From Orientallactaga sibirica (lineage: Eukaryota; Chordata; Mammalia; Rodentia; Dipodidae): a DNA stretch of 64,000 bases. The notes below the pieces were generated by a model that was given only the letters and a program-made list of their open reading frames with translations, was not told the origin of the DNA and made no database searches. The stretch lies in assembly GCA_036365145.1 (NCBI GenBank), contig JAEOAD010000025.1:29955001-30019000 (forward strand), read 5' to 3'. Of this stretch, positions 1 to 11,100 are shown one piece after another (position 1 is the stretch's first letter; every line of letters starts with the position of its first letter). Both the position numbers and the translations under genes were made by a program.

Positions 1-1050
1 GAAAATTTTCAGTGCTAGGGATGGGATATCTTCCAGTGAGTTCTTGGCCAGGGAGGTCACAGATACCCCCAAAACATTATAGGTCATTGCCGAGGCCCTT
101 GGTTTCCCACTAGGAATAGATGGTAAGACCCTATTGCTGAAGACTCCAAATACTTGGGCTGCAAGGTCACTGAGAAATCCTGCTGGAGTTGAGCTGAAAG
201 CCTCCTCCATGTGGACCAGCTGACAGAAAGCTGGAAAAAGCTATGCTTCATGCAAGTCAATGGGAGAGAGAAAAAACAACAGTGAAGATACTCAACAGTG
301 GACACTGCAAGCTTTAAATTTGGCCAGCCAGGCCAGATGAGCCAATGGGTGCTATAGCAGCATGTCTGTTATGGGGTAAACCAACCACTCTCTAATTGGA
401 CTGGAGGCCTGCTCCTTTGGAGGGAATACATCCCTCATACTGAAAACGTATGACAGGGGTAGTTATGAGCCATAGGGGTGTAACATCTGCTGGTATCTGG
501 CTAAATATATATAGTATGCTCACCAAACTGTCTAGTAAGCACTTTTCTTAATGTCCATACCCACATATTAATGCTGCTCTCACTTTTGGTTAGAGAATCT
601 TCTCTTTTCAGATAGCGGTGACCTTGGGATGACTCAGAAGGCACCATGGTGCTGAGAAGAAGGGACGGAGGAGTGCCCAGCACTGAAACATCTCTAACAC
701 AACTTCCAAGGCTCAGGGTCCACTGCCGAAGAGGTGGTGGAAAGAACGTAAGAGGAGCCAAAGGAAGAGTAGGACTCCTTACAACGTGCTCCTCCAGACA
801 CAAAATGGCCTGGATATCCATGACCTCGCAGTGCCTGACACTACCTACACAAATCCACCATAATAGGAGGAAAAGATCATGACATCAAAATGAAAAGAGA
901 AACTGATTGAGAGGTGGAGGGGATATGATGGAGAGTGGAGTTTCAAAGGGGAAAGTGGGAGAAGAAGTACCATGGGATATTGTCTACAATTAAGGAAGTT
1001 GTCAAAAAAATGAATGAATGAATGAATGAATGAATGAATAAAAAGTCTAT
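1..1050 (+). repeat. LINE-1 3' region (probable), ending in (AATG)n
   Basis: From about 880 the sequence matches the rodent L1 3' UTR style (gaggggatatgatggagagtgg..., caaaggggaaagtggg, accatgggatatt) and ends in an AATG repeat at 1009-1040. The upstream 1-880 looks like the same element's long, decayed 3' region; that part is a weaker call. There is no usable ORF. Confidence 0.6.
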
Positions 1051-1135
1051 ATAAGGGAAAATACTGACAGAGAAATATTTCTATATCATAAAACCTAACT
1101 TTGCCAGAATTCATCAACTTATACTGTTCAATACA

Positions 1136-1686
1136 ATGAATTGTATTGTATTTATCCTACCAAAAGCAATCTACAAATGCAATGGAACGCATCTCTGGTC
1201 AGAACGGCTGGCATTAAGAAAACAGATGACAATAAGTGCCAGTACGGGTGGGAGAAAAGAGGAACTTTTATTCCCTGTTGTTGGGAACACAAGCTGGTAC
1301 AGCCATTCTGGGAATTAGTGTGGAGGTTTCTCAAAACACTAAAAACAGAGATATGTTATAAGCTAGCTATACCACTACAGGGCACATATCCTAAAGGCAC
1401 CACACTCTGTTGTAGAGTTGCTTGCACAGCCATGTTACACCTGTTCTGGTCACAATAGGTGGCAAATGGAATCAGCCCAGGTGCGCATTACCTGATGAGT
1501 GGACTATGAAGATATGATATATGTACATAATGGAGGTTTTTCAACTGTGAAGTAAAATGAGATTATGCAATTTGTAGGAAAGTAGATGAAACTGGAGAAA
1601 GTTGTACTGAGTGAAGTAACCCAGGTTCAGAAACACAAACACCACATTTTCTTCTCCTATGTGGATCCTATTTTCAAATTTTTAGA
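1136..1686 (+). repeat. LINE-1 ORF2 3' end fragment, decayed
   Basis: The sequence follows the well-known L1 ORF2 C-terminal region: agaacggctggcattaagaa, ctgttgttgggaacacaagc, agctataccactacagggca, ggcaaatggaatcagcccag, ending catttt-cttctcctatgtggatcc. The reading frame is broken. It is a 5'-truncated retrotransposon remnant. Confidence 0.8.
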
Positions 1687-1690
1687 TTAG

Positions 1691-2070
1691 TGGGCTGGAG
1701 AGATGGCTTAGTGGTTAAGGTGCAAAGCCAAATGGATAAGGTTGCGCCTATGTATGGAATTCATTTGCAGTGGCTGGAGGCCCTGGTGTGACATTCTCTC
1801 TATCTGCTTTTTTCTCTCTCACTCAAATAAATAAAATAAAACAAAGTTCAATTTAAATCACAGCACTTGAGAGGCAGAGGTAGAAGGATCACTGAGAGTT
1901 CGAGGCCACCCTGAGAATACAGAGGTCAGCCTGAGCGAGAATGAGACCCTACCTTGAAAAACCAAAAAAAATAAAAAAATAAAAAAATAAAGGTGGGTTC
2001 CAGATCTATCTATTTGGCAGAGTGCTTGTCTAGCAAGCATGAACCCCTTGGATTTCATCCCTAGCACCAT
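1691..2070 (+). repeat. SINE trio: tRNA-derived (1691-1845), B1 (1856-1985), ID-like (1990-2070)
   Basis: The first has ggctggagagatggcttagt and an A-rich tail. The second is B1 lacking its start (cagcacttgagaggcagagg). The third resembles an ID/BC1 element (agagtgcttgtctagcaagc, ccctagcacc). All are in plus orientation. Confidence 0.8.
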
Positions 2071-2084
2071 ATACACTGGGTACG

Positions 2085-2405
2085 ATCATCCTTGATGGGT
2101 TGGTTGTCTGACTGAGATGTTCCCAGGAGCCACATGTGTTTTGAATACTTAGTCCCTATCTGGTGGCAGTTTGGCAGATGGAGCTATATTAGAGGTGTGT
2201 ATTCCTGGGGGCAGACCTTGAGGTTGATTAGCCCACTTGCCAGTGAGAGCTAGCTCATTCAGGCTGTGCCTACCCAGGGGCGTGTGACGCTAGCTTCTTG
2301 CTCATGCCATGATGAAGCTTCTCCTCCAAAATGTAAACTTGAAAAAACCTGTCCCTTGTACATGCTACTTTTGATTAGGTGTTTTTCCCCAGCAATAAGA
2401 ACGTA
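2085..2405 (+). repeat. Rodent dispersed repeat, family uncertain
   Basis: The text cttagtccctatctggtggc ... gcaataagaacgtaactata resembles a common rodent dispersed repeat that ends 'cagcaatagaaaagtaacta'. I cannot assign the family with certainty. Confidence 0.4.
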
Positions 2406-2439
2406 ACTATAATACTTGGCTGCACATATAGTTCAAGGC

Positions 2440-2984
2440 CTAGCCAGGCATGGTGGTGTACACCTTTAATCTCAGCACTTGGGAGGCAGAGGTAGGAGGA
2501 TTGCTGTGAGTTTGAGGCCAGCCTGAGACTACATAGTGAATTCCAGGTTAGTCTGGGCTACCTCAAAAAACCAAAAAAGGCCACCCTGGGATGCAAGAGA
2601 CCCTGTTCAAAATCTAAAACAGAACAACAACAACAAAAACCATAATGACCTATACATTCTTTTGTACTAGAGATCCAAATATTTTTATTCATTTTACTTC
2701 TAGTTTAATGATTAATTCACTGTGATCTTAAAAAAAAAGTTGGGCTGGAGAGATGGCTTAGCGGTTAAGGTGCCTGGTTCCTAAGCCTAAGAACGCCGGT
2801 TCCAATCTCCAGGTACCACGTTTAGCCAGATGCAAAGTGATGCAAGGGCGCAATGCTGCACTTGACCACAAGGGGGCGCACGCATCTGGATTTCGTTCGC
2901 AGCAGCTGAGAGACTGCTGGCGCGCCCATCTCTATCTGTCTTCCTCTCCCTCTCTCTGTCTCTTTCCAAAAAAAAAAAAAAAGT
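2440..2984 (+). repeat. B1 (2440-2640) and long-form tRNA-derived SINE (2741-2984)
   Basis: The B1 starts agccaggcatggtggtgtac. The tRNA SINE begins gggctggagagatggcttag and contains the longer variant body (ccacaagggggcgcacgcat) and a pyrimidine-rich tail before its A run. Confidence 0.85.
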
Positions 2985-2993
2985 CACTGGTTT

Positions 2994-4161
2994 TCAACTT
3001 TCCTCATGTAATGTAATGAAACCTCAATCAACACTCCCTGCCTAATCAGCTGGATTAATGAGCACATAAGATGAGCAGGAACTCACCTGAAGTCAACCAC
3101 AATCCTCCTCTGAGGAAGACCAGAGAAAAGTTCACTTCTCAGTCCATATTTTGAGCCATCTTCCATTACTTGGTGCAGTACTGCCTGAAAAATGGCAGAT
3201 TTAGTGATCGAAAAACATTTCAATATTGTTAACTACTTTGCTACTGGAAGCTAAATGTTGTTAATTTGTTCACTTTAATTTATGCAGCTGACAAGCCTTA
3301 CCAACATCTTCAGCTATACCTAACACCAGCAACAACCTCTTGTGTCCCTTCTGATTTTCAGAGCAGTTGGGATAGTGAAGGGATTGCTGAGGGCCTGTAA
3401 ATGTAAACTAATGATATAGATATAGCAAAGGAAATGGAAGATTCATCAGGCTAGTGACTGCCAAAAGCTCCACAGTGTTGTGTAGCAGATTCCTGACACT
3501 GAATTATGCTCTCCTGAAGAGAGGAAGGAGGCTCTGATTCAAGAAGTCAAGACCTAAAACTTAAAGGCCGCACAGCCACTCCTCAAGGCTATGTTAATTA
3601 GAAACTGAAACATTCCCTGTGGGAGGGATGTTCCAGAGACTCAGGAAGCCATCAAGTCTGGGAAAGGGTTGCAAGACCTAACCCTGAGGCAAAGGGAACA
3701 AAGGGAACACTGCTTGGTGAGGAGGCTCTCCCCACAGAGCTGCCTCATGTTATGTAGTTCCCACCAGGGAACTGACGTGCCTGAGGTTGTGCAGGGTGTT
3801 GCAGAGATGCAGCTTCCTGAGTTGTCACCTAGCTGAGGTGGGCTCTGTGATGCAACTGTCTTTGGGTCATCCATTGTTCCCGAATCAACCCCAGTGTTCT
3901 GAAAGTAACTCCAGTAACTCATCAGTTCTTAAAAACTGGTTTTGGTGTAATCATCCTTTGGTCTGTAGTCTGTGTGCCCTCTGCGGGAGAAAACACGTGT
4001 TTGTGTCACCCCTAGGGGAAAAGTTTCCTGTTACACTCCAGAAACAGTAAGAACAAAAATAGATAATAAAAATTAAAAAAAAACAAAAAAAAAACCCACA
4101 ATAGCAATTAAGTAACTTTCCCAAGGTCAACATACTATGAAACAGCAAAACTTCTTTCCAG
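2994..4161. repeat. Tandem duplication copy A (1168 bp, includes RARS2 exon 5)
   Basis: This begins at tcaactttcctcatg, which recurs at 4162. It includes exon 5 copy A, flanking intron, and a MIR-like stretch near the right end. It aligns along its full length with copy B. I saw only one 5-bp indel, roughly one substitution and a handful of 1-2 nt indels in homopolymers. The junction shares only two bases (tc) with the right edge of copy B. Confidence 0.95.
3087..3184 (-). CDS. RARS2: RARS2 exon 5, copy A (distal, duplicated)
   Basis: This second, sequence-identical copy of the 98-nt exon has the same intact acceptor and donor. It lies 1168 bp from copy B inside the tandem duplication. Which copy is used, or whether this copy exists in the animal at all rather than in the assembly, cannot be told from this sequence. 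Confidence 0.8.
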
Positions 4162-7100
4162 TCAACTTTCCTCATGTAATGTAATGAAACCTCAATCAAC
4201 ACTCCCTGCCTAATCAGCTGGATTAATGAGCACATAAGATGAGCAGGAACTCACCTGAAGTCAACCACAATCCTCCTCTGAGGAAGACCAGAGAAAAGTT
4301 CACTTCTCAGTCCATATTTTGAGCCATCTTCCATTACTTGGTGCAGTACTGCCTGAAAAATGGCAGATTTAGTGATCGAAAAACATTTCAATATTGTTAA
4401 CTACTTTGCTACTGGAAGCTAAATGTTGTTAATTTGTTCACTTTAATTTATGCAGCTGACAAGCCTTACCAACATCTTCAGCTATACCTAACACCAGCAA
4501 CAACCTCTTGTGTCCCTTCTGATTTTCAGAGCAGTTGGGATAGTGAAGGGATTGCTGAGGGCCTGTAAATGTAAACTAATGATATAGATATAGCAAAGGA
4601 AATGGAAGATTCATCAGGCTAGTGACTGCCAAAAGCTCCACAGTGTTGTGTAGCAGATTCCTGACACTGAATTATGCTCTCCTGAAGAGAGGAAGGAGGC
4701 TCTGATTCAAGAAGACCTAAAACTTAAAGGCCGCACAGCCACTCCTCAAGGCTATGTTAATTAGAAACTGAAACATTCCCTGTGGGAGGGATGTTCCAGA
4801 GACTCAGGAAGCCATCAAGTCTGGGAAAGGGTTGCAAGACCTAATCCTGAGGCAAAGGGAACAAAGGGAACACTGCTTGGTGAGGAGGCTCTCCCACAGA
4901 GCTGCCTCATGTTATGTAGTTCCCACCAGGGAACTGACGTGCCTGAGGTTGTGCAGGGTGTTGCAGAGATGCAGCTTCCTGAGTTGTCACCTAGCTGAGG
5001 TGGGCTCTGTGATGCAACTGTCTTTGGGTCATCCATTGTTCCGGGAATCAACCCCCCAGTGTTCTGAAAGTAACTCCAGTAACTCATCAGTTCTTAAAAA
5101 CTGGTTTTGGTGTAATCATCCTTTGGTCTGTAGTCTGTGTGCCCTCTGCGGGGAGAAAACACGTGTTTGTGTCACCCTAGGGGAAAAGTTTCCTGTTACA
5201 CTCAGAAACAGTAAGAACAAAAATAGATAATAAAAATTAAAAAAAAAAAAAAAAAACCCCACAATAGCAATTAAGTAACTTTCCCAAGGTCAACATACTA
5301 TGAAACAGCAAAACTTCTTTCCAGTCCAGTGACTGACTGCTGCATACTGCTGCTGCTCTGGTGACACAGAAGAACACGAGTGGTAGGAAACCAGTAAGAA
5401 CCAGAACCAAATGGCTACTGGCCACACAGTGAAAAACAAGCTTCCAAAGACATTCTAGAAGACCAGGGTCTTCAGTCACTGCTGGAGGAAGATCAGAGCG
5501 GCGTGAAATCTAGACAATGACCCATTCTTACCTTTGTCAACAGGTCTCGGTTTATTTTGAAGTGTACAGTCCCTGGACCAGTGCTGATTTCACTCACCAC
5601 TGAATCACATTTAAGCTGAAAAGAACAAATCATGTAAAACAGGGTAGACAGAGAGAACAAGTCTAAAGAGACAGTTTTAATACCATGAAATTGGCTTAAA
5701 GATAGCAGGTGAGTTACCTCTTGGTCATTAGCTGGGGCTCAGCCAGTGTCTTCATTCAGTTCAATCATTCTATTTAGGAAAACACATTTTCTTCTCCTAA
5801 TTAGAATGCTATTTGGTAGTAAGTCTCTATTTTCCCTCTTTTCTTCATCAACTTCCCTAGCTATCATACAATGAGCACGTGATCTAACCCACTATGACAA
5901 GAAACACAGGACATGACCTTTGCTAAAGCATCTGCATCAAAAACAAGATGAGGGCTGGAGAGATGGCTTAGTGGTTAAGGCACCTGCCTAAGCCTAAGAA
6001 GAACACTGGTTCCAATCTCCAGCGGTTCCAATCTCCAGGTCCCACGTTTAGCCAGATGCAAAGTGACGCGAGAGCCCAATGCCGCACTTGCCCACAAGGG
6101 GGCGCACATATATGGATTTTGTTCACAGCAGCTGAGAGACTGCTGGCGCGCCCATTCTCTATCTGTTGCCCTCTCCCTCTCTCTGTGTGCCTCTCCAAAA
6201 ATAAATAAAATTAAAAAAACAAAAAAAAATTAAAAAAAAAAAAAAAAACAAGATGAACTAATTTCCAGTCTTTATCCCCGACACGTCACTTCTAGCTCCC
6301 CTCCCTCATATAAAACTAGAAATACAGCCTTCAATGAAGAGCCCCTAGTCTTGATTTTTGGGAACTTAAAAGGAAATGGAGGGATAACTATAGGCAAACT
6401 GATTCTACTTCGGGTATACTTCCTGACAAAATCTTGTAATCAAGTAAATATCTACTGAGTTACCCATGCTACTTTATTATAGTCATTCTTTTGATTTTTT
6501 TTTCAAGATAGGATCTCACAATAACCTAGGCTGACCTTGAACTCTTTCTACATCAGCTTCCTCCTGAGTGCCAAGATTAAAAGTATGTGCCACCAAGCTA
6601 GGTTATCATAGTCATCCTTTAATTACATACCTTTTTCTATGATAGTGATTTTCACTGTGTTAATTTTTCAGAGTTCATGGCTACCTCCTTTGTGCCATAT
6701 ATAATAATCCTATTGATTAAAAAATATTGTTCAACATCTACTTTTTTCTAACTTTTATACTAACTACAATCCTTTCAATTGCTATTTTTGATACCCAACT
6801 TATCAGAGAACTTAGGATACAGAAGGTTTAGTAAATCGTCTAACAAATATTTCTACATAATCATTCCACTCACATCTAATTATTTCTTCTTCTTCTTCTT
6901 CTTTTTTTTTTTTTTTTGAGGTAGGGTCTCTCTCTAGCTCAGGCTGACCTGGAATTTACTATGTAGTCTCAGGGTGGCCTTGAACTCACGGTGATCCTCC
7001 TACCTCTGCCTCCCGAGTGCTGGGATTAAAGGTGTGCACCACCACTCCCAGCTCTCTCATTTTTAATGTTCTTCACTGAAACTTTTTTTTTTTTTTTTGA

Positions 7101-7923
7101 GGTAGGGTTTTACCCTAGCCCTGGCTGTCCTGAAATTTACTATGTAGTTTCAGGATGGCCTTGAACTCATGGCAGTCCTCCTACCTCTGCCTCCTGAGTG
7201 CTGGGGTTAAAGGTGTGTGTCACCATGCCTGGTTCAGAGAGATGGCTTAGCGGTTAAGGCACTTGCTTGCAAAGCCAAAGGACTCAGGATCAATTCCCCA
7301 AGACCCTGTAAGCTAGATGCACAAGGTGGCACATCTGGAGTTTGTTTGCAGTGGCTGGAGGCCCTAGCACACCCATTCTCTCTATCTGCACCCCCCCTCT
7401 CTTTCAAAAAAAAAAAAAACTGTCACTCATCAAGCTTGTCCTACACGGTTCAAAAGTTGACTTAGCTTCCATGTAAATTAATCAACAAACTGAACTAATT
7501 CCTCAAGAGGAATGCTGTAACAGAATGAGTGTGAAAACCCATGGTGATTTATGGTATGCAGTTAAAGCGACTTAAGTATTCCACAGTGCTTTATAGCATG
7601 TAGCTAAAATAAGTTATTTTCCAAGATGCTTTGAACAAAGTAACACTGCTCAGTTCATTACTACAACTAGGCTAGCCAGCAGAGCTTTTTTCCCTTTAAC
7701 AAAGTAAGTTGAGGACTGAGGAAAAAACTCAAGTCAGTAAAATGCTTGCTCACAAACATCAGGCCCCTAGAAATAAATAAGCTCTCTAGAACTCATGTAA
7801 AAATTCCAGCATGGTGGCACATACTTGTAATCTCAGCACTGTGGGAGTTGGAGACAGGCAGATCCCTGGATCTTGCTGACCAGCCAGTCTAGCCAAATTG
7901 ATGAACTCCATGCCAATGAGAGA

Positions 7924-7963
<40 letters not shown>

Positions 7964-8100
7964 TTGTCGAGAGTGGCAGCGCACTCCTTTAATCCCAGCA
8001 CTCGGGAGGCAGAGGTAGGAGGATTGCCATGAGTTCGAGGCCACCCTGAGACTACATAGTGAATTCCAGGTCAGCCTGAGCTAGAGAGAGACCCTACCTC

Positions 8101-8132
<32 letters not shown>

Positions 8133-11100
8133 GACAGATGGTATCTTTATAGACCACCACCCAAGGTCATGCTTTGGCCCCCCAAAACACCCACATGTAT
8201 GTATGTGCATACACACACATAAAAATTTACACGCATAAAATTAAAATAAGATGCTAAAGCTGAGCATAGTGATTCCTATCTTTAATCCAAACACTTGGGA
8301 GGCTGAGGTAGGACTTCCATGAGTTCAAGGCCAGCCAGGGCTACAGTTTCAGGTAGTCCCTACATTAAAAAACAAAAATGAGATTCTAACTTTATGGAAA
8401 TATTAGAGATAGAATACCTTCTCTGCCAGTCTATCAGCTTTAGCTTGGCTGTCCAGTTTTGAGTGGTCTTTGTTATCTTCCAGTAAAGAATCCACAGAAA
8501 GCTGAAAATCTGCTCCTTCTCTGAAGACAGGCATTGAAATGGAATGAGCAGTTATTATAGGCACTGAGATGAGAGGTCACCCATATTCACTTAGGACTCT
8601 CTTCTCTTGTCATTTTGTAGTGTTCTTCTTTGTCTATTATCCAAGAGCAGCTCTATGGTATCTTTGAAGTAGGCAGAGATGTCTGATGAGTTAAATGTCT
8701 CCCCTTCAATTCCAATGCAACCGATACACACACTAGCAAGAATCAAGGTCTCTCAACGTCTTCTACAGTGTGTCCTCCCCTACCCTACGTGACTGCTTCC
8801 AAATAACAGAAGCAAAAATAGTTATGAATGCTGTAAATTGAGTTTCAACATGAGAGAAAAAAAGGGTTATTCATAAAACTCAATTGTTCATTACAGAAAC
8901 ATTACTATTTTTTATATTCATTGAGCCGATGATGAAACAATGTGAAAAGACAATGTCGGGGCTAGAGAGATGGCTTAGTGGTTAAGCACTTGCCTGAGAA
9001 GCCTAAGGACCCCGGTTTGAGGCTCAATTCCCCAGTACCCATGTAAGCCAGATGCACAAGGTGGCGCATGCATCTGGAGTTCATTTACAGTGGCTGGAGG
9101 CCCTGGTGTGCCCATTCTCTCTCTCTGCGTCTTTCTCTCTGTCTGTCGCTCTCAAATAAATAATAAAAGACAATGTCATCGACTAGTGAAACTATTTTCT
9201 TGATGAGAGAAGTTATCTATAAAGAAAAAGGTGAGGAATGGAATTGAAGTATATACCAGCCCCTACAACAGTGTTTGTACTATTTTATTACTAAAATTAA
9301 CAAATCAAGTTATTCACTTGCAAAAATTAAAAAAAAACAAAACTTGAATTTGGAAAAACATTTGACAATTTAGAAGGTAACCACTTTAACCAGCACTAGG
9401 AAGGCAGAGGTAGGAGGATCTTTGTGAGTTTGAGGTTACCCTGAGACTACATAGTGACTTCAGCCTGGGCTACAGCAAAACCCTACCTCAAAAAACAAAC
9501 AAAAAAAAAAAAAAAAAGAGAGAGAAAGAAAAAGAAGGTAACCACTTTGTTCACTGTATTTTCTCTATGAGCTTTTCTGTAGGTGTACGGTAACTCAAGA
9601 TGTACTAAACATGTCTAATAACATACAAATATTAACAGAACTACCCACACTAACTCTGCATGGTCCATAAAGAAGAAAACAGCACTGGGTTGCACGTCCT
9701 CAATCTAGCCTATGTGTCCCAGAAAAGGACATATTCCAAGGGGCACTTCTATAACATTCATAAAATTCAGAGGCTTAAACATTCCTGTGCCACTTCTAGC
9801 TAACATTACATTTAAAAAAAATTAAGTCTACAATGACCATTAAGAATATTGTTTTTGGGGCCTGGGGAAATGGTTTAGTGGATAAGGCATTTGCCTGCGA
9901 AGCCTAAGGACCCCGGTTCAATTCCCCAGGACCCAGGTAAGCCAGATGCACAAGGCTCCTGTGAAGCCTAAGGACCCCGGTTCATTTGTAGTGCTCTTTC
10001 TCTCTGCCTCTTCCTCTCTCTCTCAAATAAATAAAGAAAATATCTTTAAAAAAAAAAAAAAAGAATATTGTTTTCGAGCCAGTTGTGGTGGTGTATGCCT
10101 TTAATCCCAGCACTTGGGAGGCAGAGGTAGGAGGACTGCTATGAGTTTCAGGCCAGCCTGAGACTACATAGTGAATTCCAGGTCAGAATGGGCTAGAGCA
10201 AGACCCTACCTCAAAAAAAAAAAGTATTTTTTTGAAAATGTATCTTATTTATTTGAGAGAAAGAGGGGGAGAGAGAGAGAGAGAATGAATATGGGTGCAC
10301 CAGGGCTTCCAGGCACTGCAAACAAACTCCAGATGCATATGCCCCCTTGTGCATCTGGCTTATGTGGGTCCTGGAGAATTGAACTGGGATCCTTTCGTTT
10401 TGCAGGCAAACACCTTAACCGCTAAGCCATCTCTCCAGCCCCCAAGAATATTGTTTTCTAAGAGTATTCACAACACTTTTTTTTGTTTTTTCAAGGTAGT
10501 GTCTCACTCTAGCTCAGGCTGACCTGGAATTCACTCTGTAGTCTCAGGGTGCCCTCAAATTCATGGCGATCATCCTACCTCTGCCTCCCAAGTGCTGGGA
10601 TTAAAGGTGTGCACCACCACACCCAGTCACATTTTTTTAAAAACTAGCAACAAATTATTACAAATCTACTTAACTGTTTTTTGGAAACTGGAACTGCAGA
10701 TATGGACTTGATCAAGCTTTCTGGTGGAAGATCCAATATTTTGGAAAGCTAAGTCAAAAAGAACAAAACAGGCCAAAATTGTTGACTATTTGTTCCAAGG
10801 TGAATGGACCACAAACGAATCACTGATACTTAACAATATAAATGAACCCCCAGTATGTTAAGTCAAAGAAACCATATTGTAAAGACTATTAAGGTATATG
10901 ATGCAGTTTGATTGACATCTGGGGAAAGCCAAAGCTGTAAGAATGAAGGAAACCTCTGTGGTTGAGGGTGAGGGGAAGGTTTGCCTATAAAGCAGTCAAC
11001 AGGACTGCCTGTTTTGAAGAATGAAATTTGAAAAAACCATAACAAAAAAAGAACGAATCTCTCTATACACTTGTAAGCAAATTTCTTACGAATGGATGGA

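Noticed and set aside
1141..1458. ORF of 105 codons
   Set aside because: It is a decayed L1 ORF2 fragment in a partly shifted frame.
1..2990. Search for RARS2 exon 6 (SPNVAKKFHVGHLRS region) on the minus strand
   Set aside because: No matching sequence was found. This part holds L1 and SINE repeats, so the next exon should be beyond the left edge.
3787..5230. Matching ORFs in the two duplicated segments
   Set aside because: They are intronic, broken by copy-specific indels, and have no known relatives. They match each other only because the DNA is duplicated.
7235..7420. tRNA gene candidates at the many 'ggctggagagatggctta' elements
   Set aside because: These keep A- and B-box-like words but no cloverleaf. 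Their number, pyrimidine-rich bodies and A-rich tails mark them as SINEs.
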